Shown piece by piece: positions 8,974 through 15,889 of a stretch of 64,000 nt of DNA (position 1 is the stretch's first letter; each line of letters begins with the position of its first letter). The notes beneath the pieces are model-generated. The model saw nothing but the letters and a program-made list of their open reading frames with translations. It did not search any database and was not told where the DNA came from. Source of the DNA: Methylomagnum ishizawai (lineage in GTDB: Bacteria; Pseudomonadota; Gammaproteobacteria; Methylococcales; Methylococcaceae); NCBI RefSeq assembly GCF_019670005.1, contig NZ_AP019783.1, forward strand, positions 516,501 through 580,500, given 5' to 3'. A program made the translations under genes and the position numbers.

Positions 8974-9020
8974 AAGAGATGTGTCCAATATTAAACCAAT
9001 TTTGCAATAAGGAAATCGTG

Positions 9021-10172
9021 ATGAAAAAGTTATCAAAGCCTGAAATCTGCACTGTTATTGGCAGATTAGCCTGCCTGTCATTGTTTTTTACCAACGCCGG
9101 ATGCAGCGGAGTCGGACCCCAAATCGCCTCCGTGCAATCCAGCCAATGGATCACCTGCTTCCCCGCCGAAAAATTACAAGCCGAAAAGCCCCCGACCTGT
9201 GAGTTATCGGCGGTGGCGAAAGCCGAAAAAATCCTGGTTTTTGCCAATGATAAAGCCATCCCCGATGGTTCTCCGGTATTCGCCGAAAGGTTCGACGGAA
9301 GCAAGGTGGATGATAAGCCGGATTACTTCAAAATCCCGGATACCTATATCAAATCCAGCAAATACGAAGGCATGGCCACCACCCCCGACGGGGCATGGGT
9401 GATCGCCACCACGGCTTTCGACCGTTTCGATCCAAACAAGCCGGACTGGAACGCCTATAACCGGATTTTGGCTTGGCCTGCGGGTCATCACGATCAACCC
9501 CAAGTGCTGATTGGGAAGACAGAACAGGATATCGACCAATTCCGCAAGCAAATCAAAAAAACGGTGACAGAGGGCGGCGATAAGTTGGGGTATTTCAAGA
9601 TCGAAGGGATTGCCGCCATTCCGGCCAAGTCGCCTCAGGATAATACCGGTCGCTTGTTATTCGGGATCCGCGAGTTGGGCGAGAGCTACGATAAATTTAA
9701 CTATGCCAGAAAATTGGTCGAGGTGGGATATACCATCGCCAACAATCAGATAAGCTTGGGAAGCGACTATAAGCTCAAGTATCAATTCGATGTGTCGCCG
9801 GAAGATCAAGCAGCGGGTGTGCCGCAAGAGGTTGGGCTTTCCAGTGTCGAGTACGATCCAGCCAATAAAAGGCTTTATTTGTTGACCAGCTTCGAGCAAG
9901 GCGAAGAACCTTCCAAGAAATTGGGTTCTTACCTCTGGGTTTTGGATGAAAAAGTTTTGGAAAGCGAACCGGGGCGGCAAGCGCGCCCAGTTTTGATTAA
10001 AGACGCTACCACTGGTAAGCCGGTAAAATTCCCCCATAAGGCCGAAGGTCTCGCGGTTTTGGGCGGTGACAGGATCGTGGTCATATTCGACGATGACCGT
10101 GTCACGAAATTCGATGGCGAGCCGGACCGGAAATTAAACGAATCCCTGTACCAAGTGATTCAATTGCAATGA
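9021..10172 (+). CDS. Probable exported propeller-like protein (DUF3616-like)
   Basis: This 383-residue protein begins with an export signal ending in TNAGC. The cysteine may be lipidated, although Asn at -3 is not a typical lipobox residue. The body has three spaced repeats of the pattern K-x-EG-[MIL]-A (KYEGMATTPDG, KIEGIAAIP, KAEGLAVLGG), each followed by a beta-rich block. This is the layout of six-bladed propellers of the DUF3616/SdiA-regulated/phytase-like type. I chose the ATG at 9021, which has AAGGAA upstream; the longer frame from 8949 overlaps the previous gene. It sits between the two Ppx/GppA-like genes, so it is likely part of the same system. Ligand or substrate is unknown. Confidence 0.6.
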   Translation: MKKLSKPEICTVIGRLACLSLFFTNAGCSGVGPQIASVQSSQWITCFPAEKLQAEKPPTCELSAVAKAEKILVFANDKAIPDGSPVFAERFDGSKVDDKPDYFKIPDTYIKSSKYEGMATTPDGAWVIATTAFDRFDPNKPDWNAYNRILAWPAGHHDQPQVLIGKTEQDIDQFRKQIKKTVTEGGDKLGYFKIEGIAAIPAKSPQDNTGRLLFGIRELGESYDKFNYARKLVEVGYTIANNQISLGSDYKLKYQFDVSPEDQAAGVPQEVGLSSVEYDPANKRLYLLTSFEQGEEPSKKLGSYLWVLDEKVLESEPGRQARPVLIKDATTGKPVKFPHKAEGLAVLGGDRIVVIFDDDRVTKFDGEPDRKLNESLYQVIQLQ

Positions 10173-10432
10173 ATTGGCGGGCTTGCTGACACACTCCACA
10201 AGGATGTGGATCGATTCTCACCGGCCTGTGCCTATCTGACGTTAATCTGCTCACACCTTTCCGCCCCGTGGCTTCCGCCAAACCCGTTCCATCCAAAACG
10301 CTTCCATTTTGTTTTGCCAGGCTTTCCGGTAATGTGAGCCGTTCCACCAACCTTTCCCCGATGCTGCGCTGGCTATTGCCAGGAACGCCCGCCACTGCCC
10401 GCGTCGATGCGGAATCTTTTGCGCGAGTTCTC

Positions 10433-11815
10433 ATGGCACCTCAATATCGATGTATCCGTTACGGAACCTGTGGTCTGGCCGACCAGCGGGCGGTAATCGC
10501 TTCCGATACCGGCGATCCTCCCATCTGCCCGGAATGCGGCGGTCCGCTCAAGCCGGAAACGGTCGAATCCCCCCGGCATCCAGCCACCTGGATGCCCTTG
10601 GGAGTCTGGGCCATCCTACTGATGGCGGCCTTGGGCGGATTGGCCTGGACCACTTGGGTACCAAAACCGGAACCGTCCATGGTGTATGGGCAAGGATTGT
10701 CCACCACTGGAAGTGGGGTTTATGGTGGGAGTGGGCTGGGATATGTGAATGGATCGGAAAAACCCGATAATAACCGGAAATTCAATCCCGACCTGTCCGG
10801 TTTAATCGAGGTGGCCGGGCCGGAGGTTAGGGCGTGGGTGGCCAATTTGAGTAAGGCCTGCTTGAATGGCCAAACCGCGATAGGCACCTGTTTTACCCAA
10901 TTACCATCGGTGAAAATGGGTGTCACGCCGGATCGGGGATTGCGGGAGATTTTGATGGCGGTGGGTACGCTACGGGATCGCCTGGGTACCGGGTATTCGG
11001 TCGGGCCGGAACAAATCCGGGTGGTGGGCCATGAAGGTCTAGGGGCCACGGAAGACGGGGCTAGGTTGAAGGCCGGTTTGGAATCCGAATCCGGCGGGAC
11101 GGTGAAAATGGATTTCCTCGATCGTCAGGAGGTGGCGGCTTTGGCGTTTGCGGCGGCTCTGGAGTTATTTCCTTTGCCTCATTATAAACCCGAAGATATT
11201 GTTTTCCTGGAGGTGGGTAAGAGCGCTTCGTTCGGCGCTTATCGGGCAGCGGGCGAATCCGAGGCTAGGACAACCACGTTCGATCTGGAATGGGGTTTTA
11301 AGAATTATGCCGACGAGGTGGCTTATCGGGGTTTTGTGGAGGGTTTCGCCCAGGCTTCCAAGCGGTTGGAAAACGATTTCCTAATGCCGATCGTTCGGGA
11401 AATGGTGGAGCGGAAACCTGGTATCATCCATCGCCGTGCCATGTATTTGGCGGGGCAGGGTGTTTGGGCTGCGGCGATGCTGCTCCATGCCACGCCGGAA
11501 ATGGGCAAGATCGGTCCACGGGATTTGGAAAAAGCGCGGCGGCGTTTGGCCGAACCGGGGGTATGGCGGGAGGTTTGCGCCGACAGCCAATATCGTTTCG
11601 ATGCTTACGCGCAAAGCCTTTGCCAAACCTTGAGCCAGGACGAGGTCTTGGCCGGGATCGATTTGCTGCGAGCTTTCGCCGAAGAAATGAAGTTTGGGAG
11701 CAAGGAAGTCTATGTGCTGCGCGATACCGCCTATCTCTGGCCCTTGGGCTATTTGAAAGCGAGGTATGGGCTTGCGAAAACGGGCGGTGTCGATAACCTG
11801 ACCCGGCATGATTGA
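10433..11815 (+). CDS. Zinc ribbon - membrane helix - Ppx/GppA-fold fusion protein
   Basis: The 460-residue protein starts with a zinc ribbon (C7-x5-C13-x18-C32-x2-C35), then a transmembrane helix near residues 57-75, then a Ppx/GppA-like domain homologous to the secreted protein encoded at 7441: LIEVAGPEVRAWV near 124, IRVVGHEGLG near 195, FLDRQEVAALAF near 227, VFLEVGKSASFGAY near 256 and YLAGQGVW near 335. The phosphate-binding loop DxGSG is replaced by EVGKS and the second glycine motif is altered, so catalysis looks lost. The ATG at 10433 is chosen because the ribbon then begins as in the gene at 6922; the frame extends upstream to 10268 without recognisable content. Its 3' end overlaps potB by 8 nt. 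Confidence 0.75.
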   Translation: MAPQYRCIRYGTCGLADQRAVIASDTGDPPICPECGGPLKPETVESPRHPATWMPLGVWAILLMAALGGLAWTTWVPKPEPSMVYGQGLSTTGSGVYGGSGLGYVNGSEKPDNNRKFNPDLSGLIEVAGPEVRAWVANLSKACLNGQTAIGTCFTQLPSVKMGVTPDRGLREILMAVGTLRDRLGTGYSVGPEQIRVVGHEGLGATEDGARLKAGLESESGGTVKMDFLDRQEVAALAFAAALELFPLPHYKPEDIVFLEVGKSASFGAYRAAGESEARTTTFDLEWGFKNYADEVAYRGFVEGFAQASKRLENDFLMPIVREMVERKPGIIHRRAMYLAGQGVWAAAMLLHATPEMGKIGPRDLEKARRRLAEPGVWREVCADSQYRFDAYAQSLCQTLSQDEVLAGIDLLRAFAEEMKFGSKEVYVLRDTAYLWPLGYLKARYGLAKTGGVDNLTRHD

Positions 11816-12668
11816 TCCGCCTATTCCCCCGATGCGAACCCAACCCCCGGCCTTCGCCTATTTCCTCCCCCTCTGGCTGACCCTTTTCACCTTGCTGCCG
11901 CTGCTGATGGTGGCCGCCGTCAGCCTGATGCGCCGCGACGAATCCGGCTTGATCGCCCCCGTCTTCACCCTCGCCAATTATGCCCGGCTGCTCGATCCGC
12001 TCTATCTCAGGGTGTTCGGCCATTCGCTGGCGCTGGCGGCGCTGGCGACGGTGTTGTGCCTGCTTGTCGGCTATCCCTTCGCCTATTTGTTGTCGCGGGT
12101 GCGGGCGGGGTGGCGGCCCGCGCTGTTGACCCTGGTGATCGTGCCGTTCTGGACCAATTCGCTGGCGCGGGTCTATGCCATGCGCGGGCTGCTCGCCGCC
12201 AAGGGGCCGGTGAATGCTTTGCTGTTGGCGCTGGGCTGGATCGACGAACCGGTCCGCCTGCTCTATACCGGCCCGGCGGTCGCCATCGGCCTCGTCTACG
12301 TCCTGCTGCCGTTCATGGTCTTGCCTTTGTATTCCAGCTTCGAGAAACTCGACCACCGCCTGATCGAAGCGGCCCGCGACCTGGGCGCGGGCCGCTTCGC
12401 CACCTTTTGGCGGGTGATCGTGCCCTTGACCGCGCCGGGCATCGCGGCGGGAAGCCTCCTGGTGTTCCTGCCCGCGCTGGGGATGTTCTATGTCACCGAT
12501 GTGTTGGGCGGGGCGCGGGGGCTGTTGGTCGGCAATTTCCTCAAGGACCAATTCCTCGATGCCCGCGATTGGCCGTTCGGAGCCGCCGCCAGCGTCTTGG
12601 TGATCGCGTTGTTGTTCGTGTGCCTGGCGTTATATGGCCGGGTCCGGGGCGGGGTCGGCCATGGCTAG
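11808..12668 (+). CDS. potB: Polyamine ABC transporter permease PotB
   Basis: This 286-residue inner-membrane permease has about six transmembrane helices and the binding-protein-dependent transport signature EAARDLGAGRFATFWRVIVPL around residue 185, the loop that contacts the ATPase. It matches PotB/PotH of spermidine or putrescine uptake systems. Two starts are possible, 11808 (overlapping the upstream stop) or 11832 (MRTQPP), and the second gives a more typical N-terminus. The potC start overlaps its stop by 8 nt. No potA-type ATPase gene is next to it. Confidence 0.9.
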   Translation: MIDPPIPPMRTQPPAFAYFLPLWLTLFTLLPLLMVAAVSLMRRDESGLIAPVFTLANYARLLDPLYLRVFGHSLALAALATVLCLLVGYPFAYLLSRVRAGWRPALLTLVIVPFWTNSLARVYAMRGLLAAKGPVNALLLALGWIDEPVRLLYTGPAVAIGLVYVLLPFMVLPLYSSFEKLDHRLIEAARDLGAGRFATFWRVIVPLTAPGIAAGSLLVFLPALGMFYVTDVLGGARGLLVGNFLKDQFLDARDWPFGAAASVLVIALLFVCLALYGRVRGGVGHG

Positions 12669-13419
12669 GGTTTATCTGGCGCTGGTCTATGGCTTTTTGT
12701 ACCTGCCGATGGCGGTGTTGGTGGCCTATTCCTTCAACCCCTCCAAGTACGCCACCCGCTGGGAAGGTTGGACCTTGGATTGGTATCGCAATCTGGCGCT
12801 GGACGAAGGGCTCAAGCAGGCCGCGCTGCATTCGCTGGCCATCGCCGGGCTGGCCGCGAGCCTCGGCACCGTGGTCGGCACCTTGGGCGCGGTGGGCCTG
12901 TACCGCTATCGCTTCCGGGGGCGGGCGCTGGCCCAGGGCTTGTTGCTGGTGGGCATGATGTCGCCGGATATCGTGGTGGGGGTGTCGCTGCTGGTGTTGT
13001 TCATCGCCTTGCGTGTGGAACTGGGATTCTGGACCTTGCTGCTGGCCCACACCGGCTTTTGCCTGCCCTTCGTCGTGGTCACGGTGCTGTCGCGCTTGCA
13101 GGGTTTCGACCGGGGTTTGATCGAGGCGGCCCAGGATTTGGGCGCGGGCGAAGCGGCGGCGCTGGCGCGGGTGGTTGTGCCCTTGTGCCTGCCGGCCATC
13201 GCGGCGGGTTGGTTGTTGAGCTTCACCTTGTCGCTGGACGATGTGGTGGTGAGCTTTTTCGTGACCGGGCCGGAGTTCGAGGTGTTGCCCTTGCGGATTT
13301 ATTCCATGGTGCGGCTGGGCGTGAAGCCGGAGGTGAACGCGCTGGCGAGCTTGTTGTTCGCGCTGTCCTTGCTGCTGGTGTCGCTGTCCCAGTGGTTGCT
13401 GCACCGGGGGCCGCGATGA
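12661..13419 (+). CDS. potC: Polyamine ABC transporter permease PotC
   Basis: The 252-residue permease starts with the PotC-like MARVYLALVYGFLYLPMAVL, has about six helices, and carries the ATPase-docking loop EAAQDLGAGEAAALARVVVPL near residue 160. NPSKYATRWEGWTLDWYRNL near the N-terminus is typical of PotC/PotI. The ATG at 12661 overlaps the potB stop; an upstream ATG at 12634 would lie fully inside potB. The stop overlaps potD as ATGA. With PotB it forms the membrane channel of the importer. Confidence 0.92.
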   Translation: MARVYLALVYGFLYLPMAVLVAYSFNPSKYATRWEGWTLDWYRNLALDEGLKQAALHSLAIAGLAASLGTVVGTLGAVGLYRYRFRGRALAQGLLLVGMMSPDIVVGVSLLVLFIALRVELGFWTLLLAHTGFCLPFVVVTVLSRLQGFDRGLIEAAQDLGAGEAAALARVVVPLCLPAIAAGWLLSFTLSLDDVVVSFFVTGPEFEVLPLRIYSMVRLGVKPEVNALASLLFALSLLLVSLSQWLLHRGPR

Positions 13420-14444
13420 GGCTGTGGCTGGCGCTGTGGCTGGGTGGGTTCGCCGCCGCCGCGCGGGCCGAGGCGCCGGAATTGCGGATTTTCAATTGGT
13501 CGGATTATCTGCCGGACGAGGTGGTCGAGCGCTTCACGGCGGAAACCGGCATCGCGGTCACGGTGTCCACCTACGACAGCAACGAGGCCATGTACGCCAA
13601 GCTCAAGCTGCTGGACGGCAAGGGCTACGATCTGGCGGTGCCCTCGACCTATTTCGTGGACAAGCTGCGGGCGGCGGGCTTGTTGCGGCCCTTGGAGCGG
13701 GCCAAGCTGCCGGGGTTCGCCCATCTCGATCCGCGCCATCTCAACCAGGCTTTCGATCCGGGCAATGTCTACAGCCTGCCGTATCTGTGGGGCACGACCG
13801 GGATCGCGGTCGATGCCCGCAAGATCGATCCGGCCTCGGTGGACGGCTGGGCCGACCTGTGGCATCCAAGGTTCAAAGGCGCGTTGTTGCTGCCCAACGA
13901 TATGCGCGAGGTGTTCGGCCTGGCCTTGCGGACCCTGGGACTCTCGGGCAACACCACCGATCCGCGCCAGATCGAGGCGGCTTACACCGAACTCCGGGGT
14001 TTGATGCCGAATATCCGGCTGTTCAACTCGGATTCGCCCCTGGTGCTGCTGGCCACGGGCGAGATCGACATCGGCGTGGTGTGGAACGGCAACGCCTACC
14101 ACGCCCGCCAGGAAAACCCCGATATCCGCTATATCTATCCGAAGGAGGGCTGCATCCTGTGGATGGACAATTGGGTGATCCCCAAGGGCGCGGAGCATCC
14201 CGACAACGCCCACCGCCTGCTGGATTTCCTGCTCAGGCCCGAGATCGCGGCCCTCGTCACCGGGAAGATCGGCTATGCCTCGCCCAACGCCGAGGCCGTC
14301 CGGCGGCTCGCCCCGGAACTGCGCGACGACCCGACCGTGTATCCCGGCGAGGCGGTCTTGCGGAAGGGCGAGTACCAGACCGACATCGGCGATGCGGTCA
14401 CGCTGTACACCGATTATTGGGAGCGGCTGAAGGCGGGCGAATAG
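13416..14444 (+). CDS. potD: Periplasmic spermidine/putrescine-binding protein PotD
   Basis: The 342-residue product has a signal peptide (MRLWLALWLGGFAAAARAEA) followed by the PotD/PotF hallmark LRIFNWSDYLPDEVVERF, then VSTYDSNEAMYAKL, DLAVPSTYFV, YLWGTTGI and DIGVVWNGNAY, the lobes that close around the polyamine. The start at 13416 overlaps the potC stop as ATGA. The same frame is open far upstream through potC, but that part is only a shadow. It delivers substrate to PotBC; the partner ATPase must be encoded elsewhere. Confidence 0.93.
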   Translation: MRLWLALWLGGFAAAARAEAPELRIFNWSDYLPDEVVERFTAETGIAVTVSTYDSNEAMYAKLKLLDGKGYDLAVPSTYFVDKLRAAGLLRPLERAKLPGFAHLDPRHLNQAFDPGNVYSLPYLWGTTGIAVDARKIDPASVDGWADLWHPRFKGALLLPNDMREVFGLALRTLGLSGNTTDPRQIEAAYTELRGLMPNIRLFNSDSPLVLLATGEIDIGVVWNGNAYHARQENPDIRYIYPKEGCILWMDNWVIPKGAEHPDNAHRLLDFLLRPEIAALVTGKIGYASPNAEAVRRLAPELRDDPTVYPGEAVLRKGEYQTDIGDAVTLYTDYWERLKAGE

Positions 14445-14450
14445 GGCCGG

Positions 14451-14894
14451 TCAACGGCTGCGGCGCAGGGCGGGGCTGTATTCCGGCACGGCGGATTGGA
14501 GTTGGTCGGGACCGGATTCGTTGAAGATGTAGCGGTGGTGGATGCGTCCATCGGGACCGCGCCCGATATGCAGGACCGGGTTGCCTTTGGGCCGTGGCGC
14601 GGGGTCGGCGGCGGCGAGGTCCGGGAAGGCGGGGGCCGCCGCCCTGGCTTGTTTGAGGGCGTCGAGCGGGCCCGGCTCCTGGAGCTTGCGTTCCTGTTGC
14701 CGCCGCAGCAGCCAGCGCCTGAGTTCCTGGATGCGCTTTTGCTCGTCCTCGCTGAATACGGGGCTGGCTTTGTCGGGTACTTTGGGGGCTTGGATTTCCG
14801 GGGCTAGGCTGCCCGGATCGCCATCGCCGGCCAAGGCTTGCCCCGCCAAGGCCAGCCACCATACCCCCACCCCCATGCCCCGCCGTTTGCTCAC
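14451..14894 (-). CDS. Hypothetical secreted protein
   Basis: This 147-residue reading frame lies tail to tail with potD, 6 nt away. It has a plausible signal peptide (MGVGVWWLALAGQALAG from the second Met at 14876), a Pro-rich stretch, a short helical charged segment (EQKRIQELRRWLLRRQQER) and a C-terminal block with VLHIGRGPDGRIHHRYIF. I recognise no family. The coding call rests on the signal peptide, host-like third-position GC and absence of a better frame here. The start could be 14894 or 14876. Confidence 0.55.
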   Translation of the reverse strand: MSKRRGMGVGVWWLALAGQALAGDGDPGSLAPEIQAPKVPDKASPVFSEDEQKRIQELRRWLLRRQQERKLQEPGPLDALKQARAAAPAFPDLAAADPAPRPKGNPVLHIGRGPDGRIHHRYIFNESGPDQLQSAVPEYSPALRRSR

Positions 14895-15192
14895 GATATC
14901 GATCCGGTTGCGCTAAGACCAAGCGTGATTGTAGAACGGATAGCGGGCTAGGGCGCGTTTTTTTCCAGCCGTCTGCCCGTCGCTATCCCACGTCCCGGAG
15001 CGGGTGCCATCCATGGGCGGCAAATCCCTTGGGGTACTTGCAAAATTTGGTGCGGCCTGCAAAATCTGGTGCATAAAAGCCGGTTCTGGCTGGTGCTATG
15101 GTTTATTTCGCCGGGATGCCCGGTAGCCAAGCGCCAGTTCGATAGCTGGCTTTTATTTTGTAACGATTTGATTTTGTTGAAGAGGCTGTGCC
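14895..15192. other. Intergenic region between divergent orphan genes
   Basis: About 300 bases separate two divergent genes for secreted proteins. The left part is GC-rich and featureless. The right part, from about 15035, is AT-richer and carries a 15-bp direct repeat listed separately, then an AT-rich stretch (15150-15180) that could hold the promoter of the gene at 15193. I see no further gene. Confidence 0.5.
15039..15072. repeat. Tandem 15-bp direct repeat, possible operator
   Basis: TGCAAAATTTGGTGC at 15039-15053 recurs as TGCAAAATCTGGTGC at 15058-15072, one mismatch, with a 19-bp period. The spacing is near two helical turns, so two protein copies could bind the same face of the DNA. 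It lies 120 bp before the gene at 15193. Confidence 0.5.
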
Positions 15193-15807
15193 GTGCATAT
15201 GATGAAAAAAATTTTGTGGGTGGGGATTTCGACGGTCGCTTTCGCGTTCAGTGGCGGGGCCACGGCGGCGGCCAAGGCCTCGAAACTGGGCGACACGACT
15301 TGGAATTTGACCGGGGCCTATAACGTGAGCTATGCCTTTTCTTGCAATGTGGGTGGGCAGGGGGCCGGTCGGAAAAGGATCAAATTGCCAGGCCAGGCCA
15401 ATCTTAGCTTGAATGTCCAGTTCAACCCGGACAAGACCTTCACCGTGACCGGCGATACGCTGGGCTTGGGAGCGTTCGCCGGCGACTGGAAAGGCAAGGG
15501 CCGCAAGCTGAGTTTCATGATCGACGACCAGAACGATTCATATATTTTCCAGCAATCCAAGGTTTTCCAAGAGGAAACCAAGCAACTGAGCGGTAGCGGT
15601 TCGGCGGGGGGGGGAACCTATAACTATAAGTTCAGCCCGGTCAAGTATGCCTTTGTCGGCAGTCTCAATCCCAAGGGGAACATGCTGCGCCTCAAGGAAT
15701 CCGCGACTTTCAAGGTCACGGCGTCGGCTTCTTTCGCGGGACGCAGCAATAGCTGCTCGTATAGCTGGTCCGTCATGCGGGAGTACTCCGGCGGCCAAGC
15801 GCAATAA
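15193..15807 (+). CDS. Hypothetical secreted protein, beta-rich
   Basis: The 204-residue product has a signal peptide (MKKILWVGISTVAFAFSGGATAAA) and a body of alternating hydrophobic strands (WNLTGAYNVSY, LNVQFNPDKTFTVTGDTLGLG, KLSFMIDDQNDSYIF, YKFSPVKYAFVGSL), suggesting a small beta-barrel or sandwich. Two Cys residues, near residues 50 and 190, could form a disulphide. The start is GTG 15193, with AGAGG seven nt upstream, or the ATG at 15199 or 15202. I do not recognise the family. A strong terminator follows. Confidence 0.65.
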   Translation: MHMMKKILWVGISTVAFAFSGGATAAAKASKLGDTTWNLTGAYNVSYAFSCNVGGQGAGRKRIKLPGQANLSLNVQFNPDKTFTVTGDTLGLGAFAGDWKGKGRKLSFMIDDQNDSYIFQQSKVFQEETKQLSGSGSAGGGTYNYKFSPVKYAFVGSLNPKGNMLRLKESATFKVTASASFAGRSNSCSYSWSVMREYSGGQAQ

Positions 15808-15830
15808 ACCAGGGCGCTCCGGCCCCTCCG

Positions 15831-15857
15831 CGCCCGTCCCCCGCGACGGGCGTTTTT
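15831..15857 (+). terminator. Rho-independent terminator
   Basis: An 8-bp GC-rich stem (CGCCCGTC / GACGGGCG) with a 6-nt loop is followed directly by five T. It ends transcription of the gene at 15193, 24 nt after its stop. Confidence 0.8.
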
Positions 15858-15889
15858 GTGTGTGGCGTGGCGGTTCGGCGCGATGAACG

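Noticed and set aside
10195-10210. Perfect inverted repeat TCCACA-AGGA-TGTGGA as an operator or terminator
   Set aside because: Too short and without T-tract or a matching second site; could occur by chance, although it resembles half DnaA boxes.
12768-14444. Long fusion of potC region and PotD in one frame (558 residues)
   Set aside because: The part before 13416 is out of frame with potC and lacks similarity; the signal peptide at 13416 defines the true PotD start.
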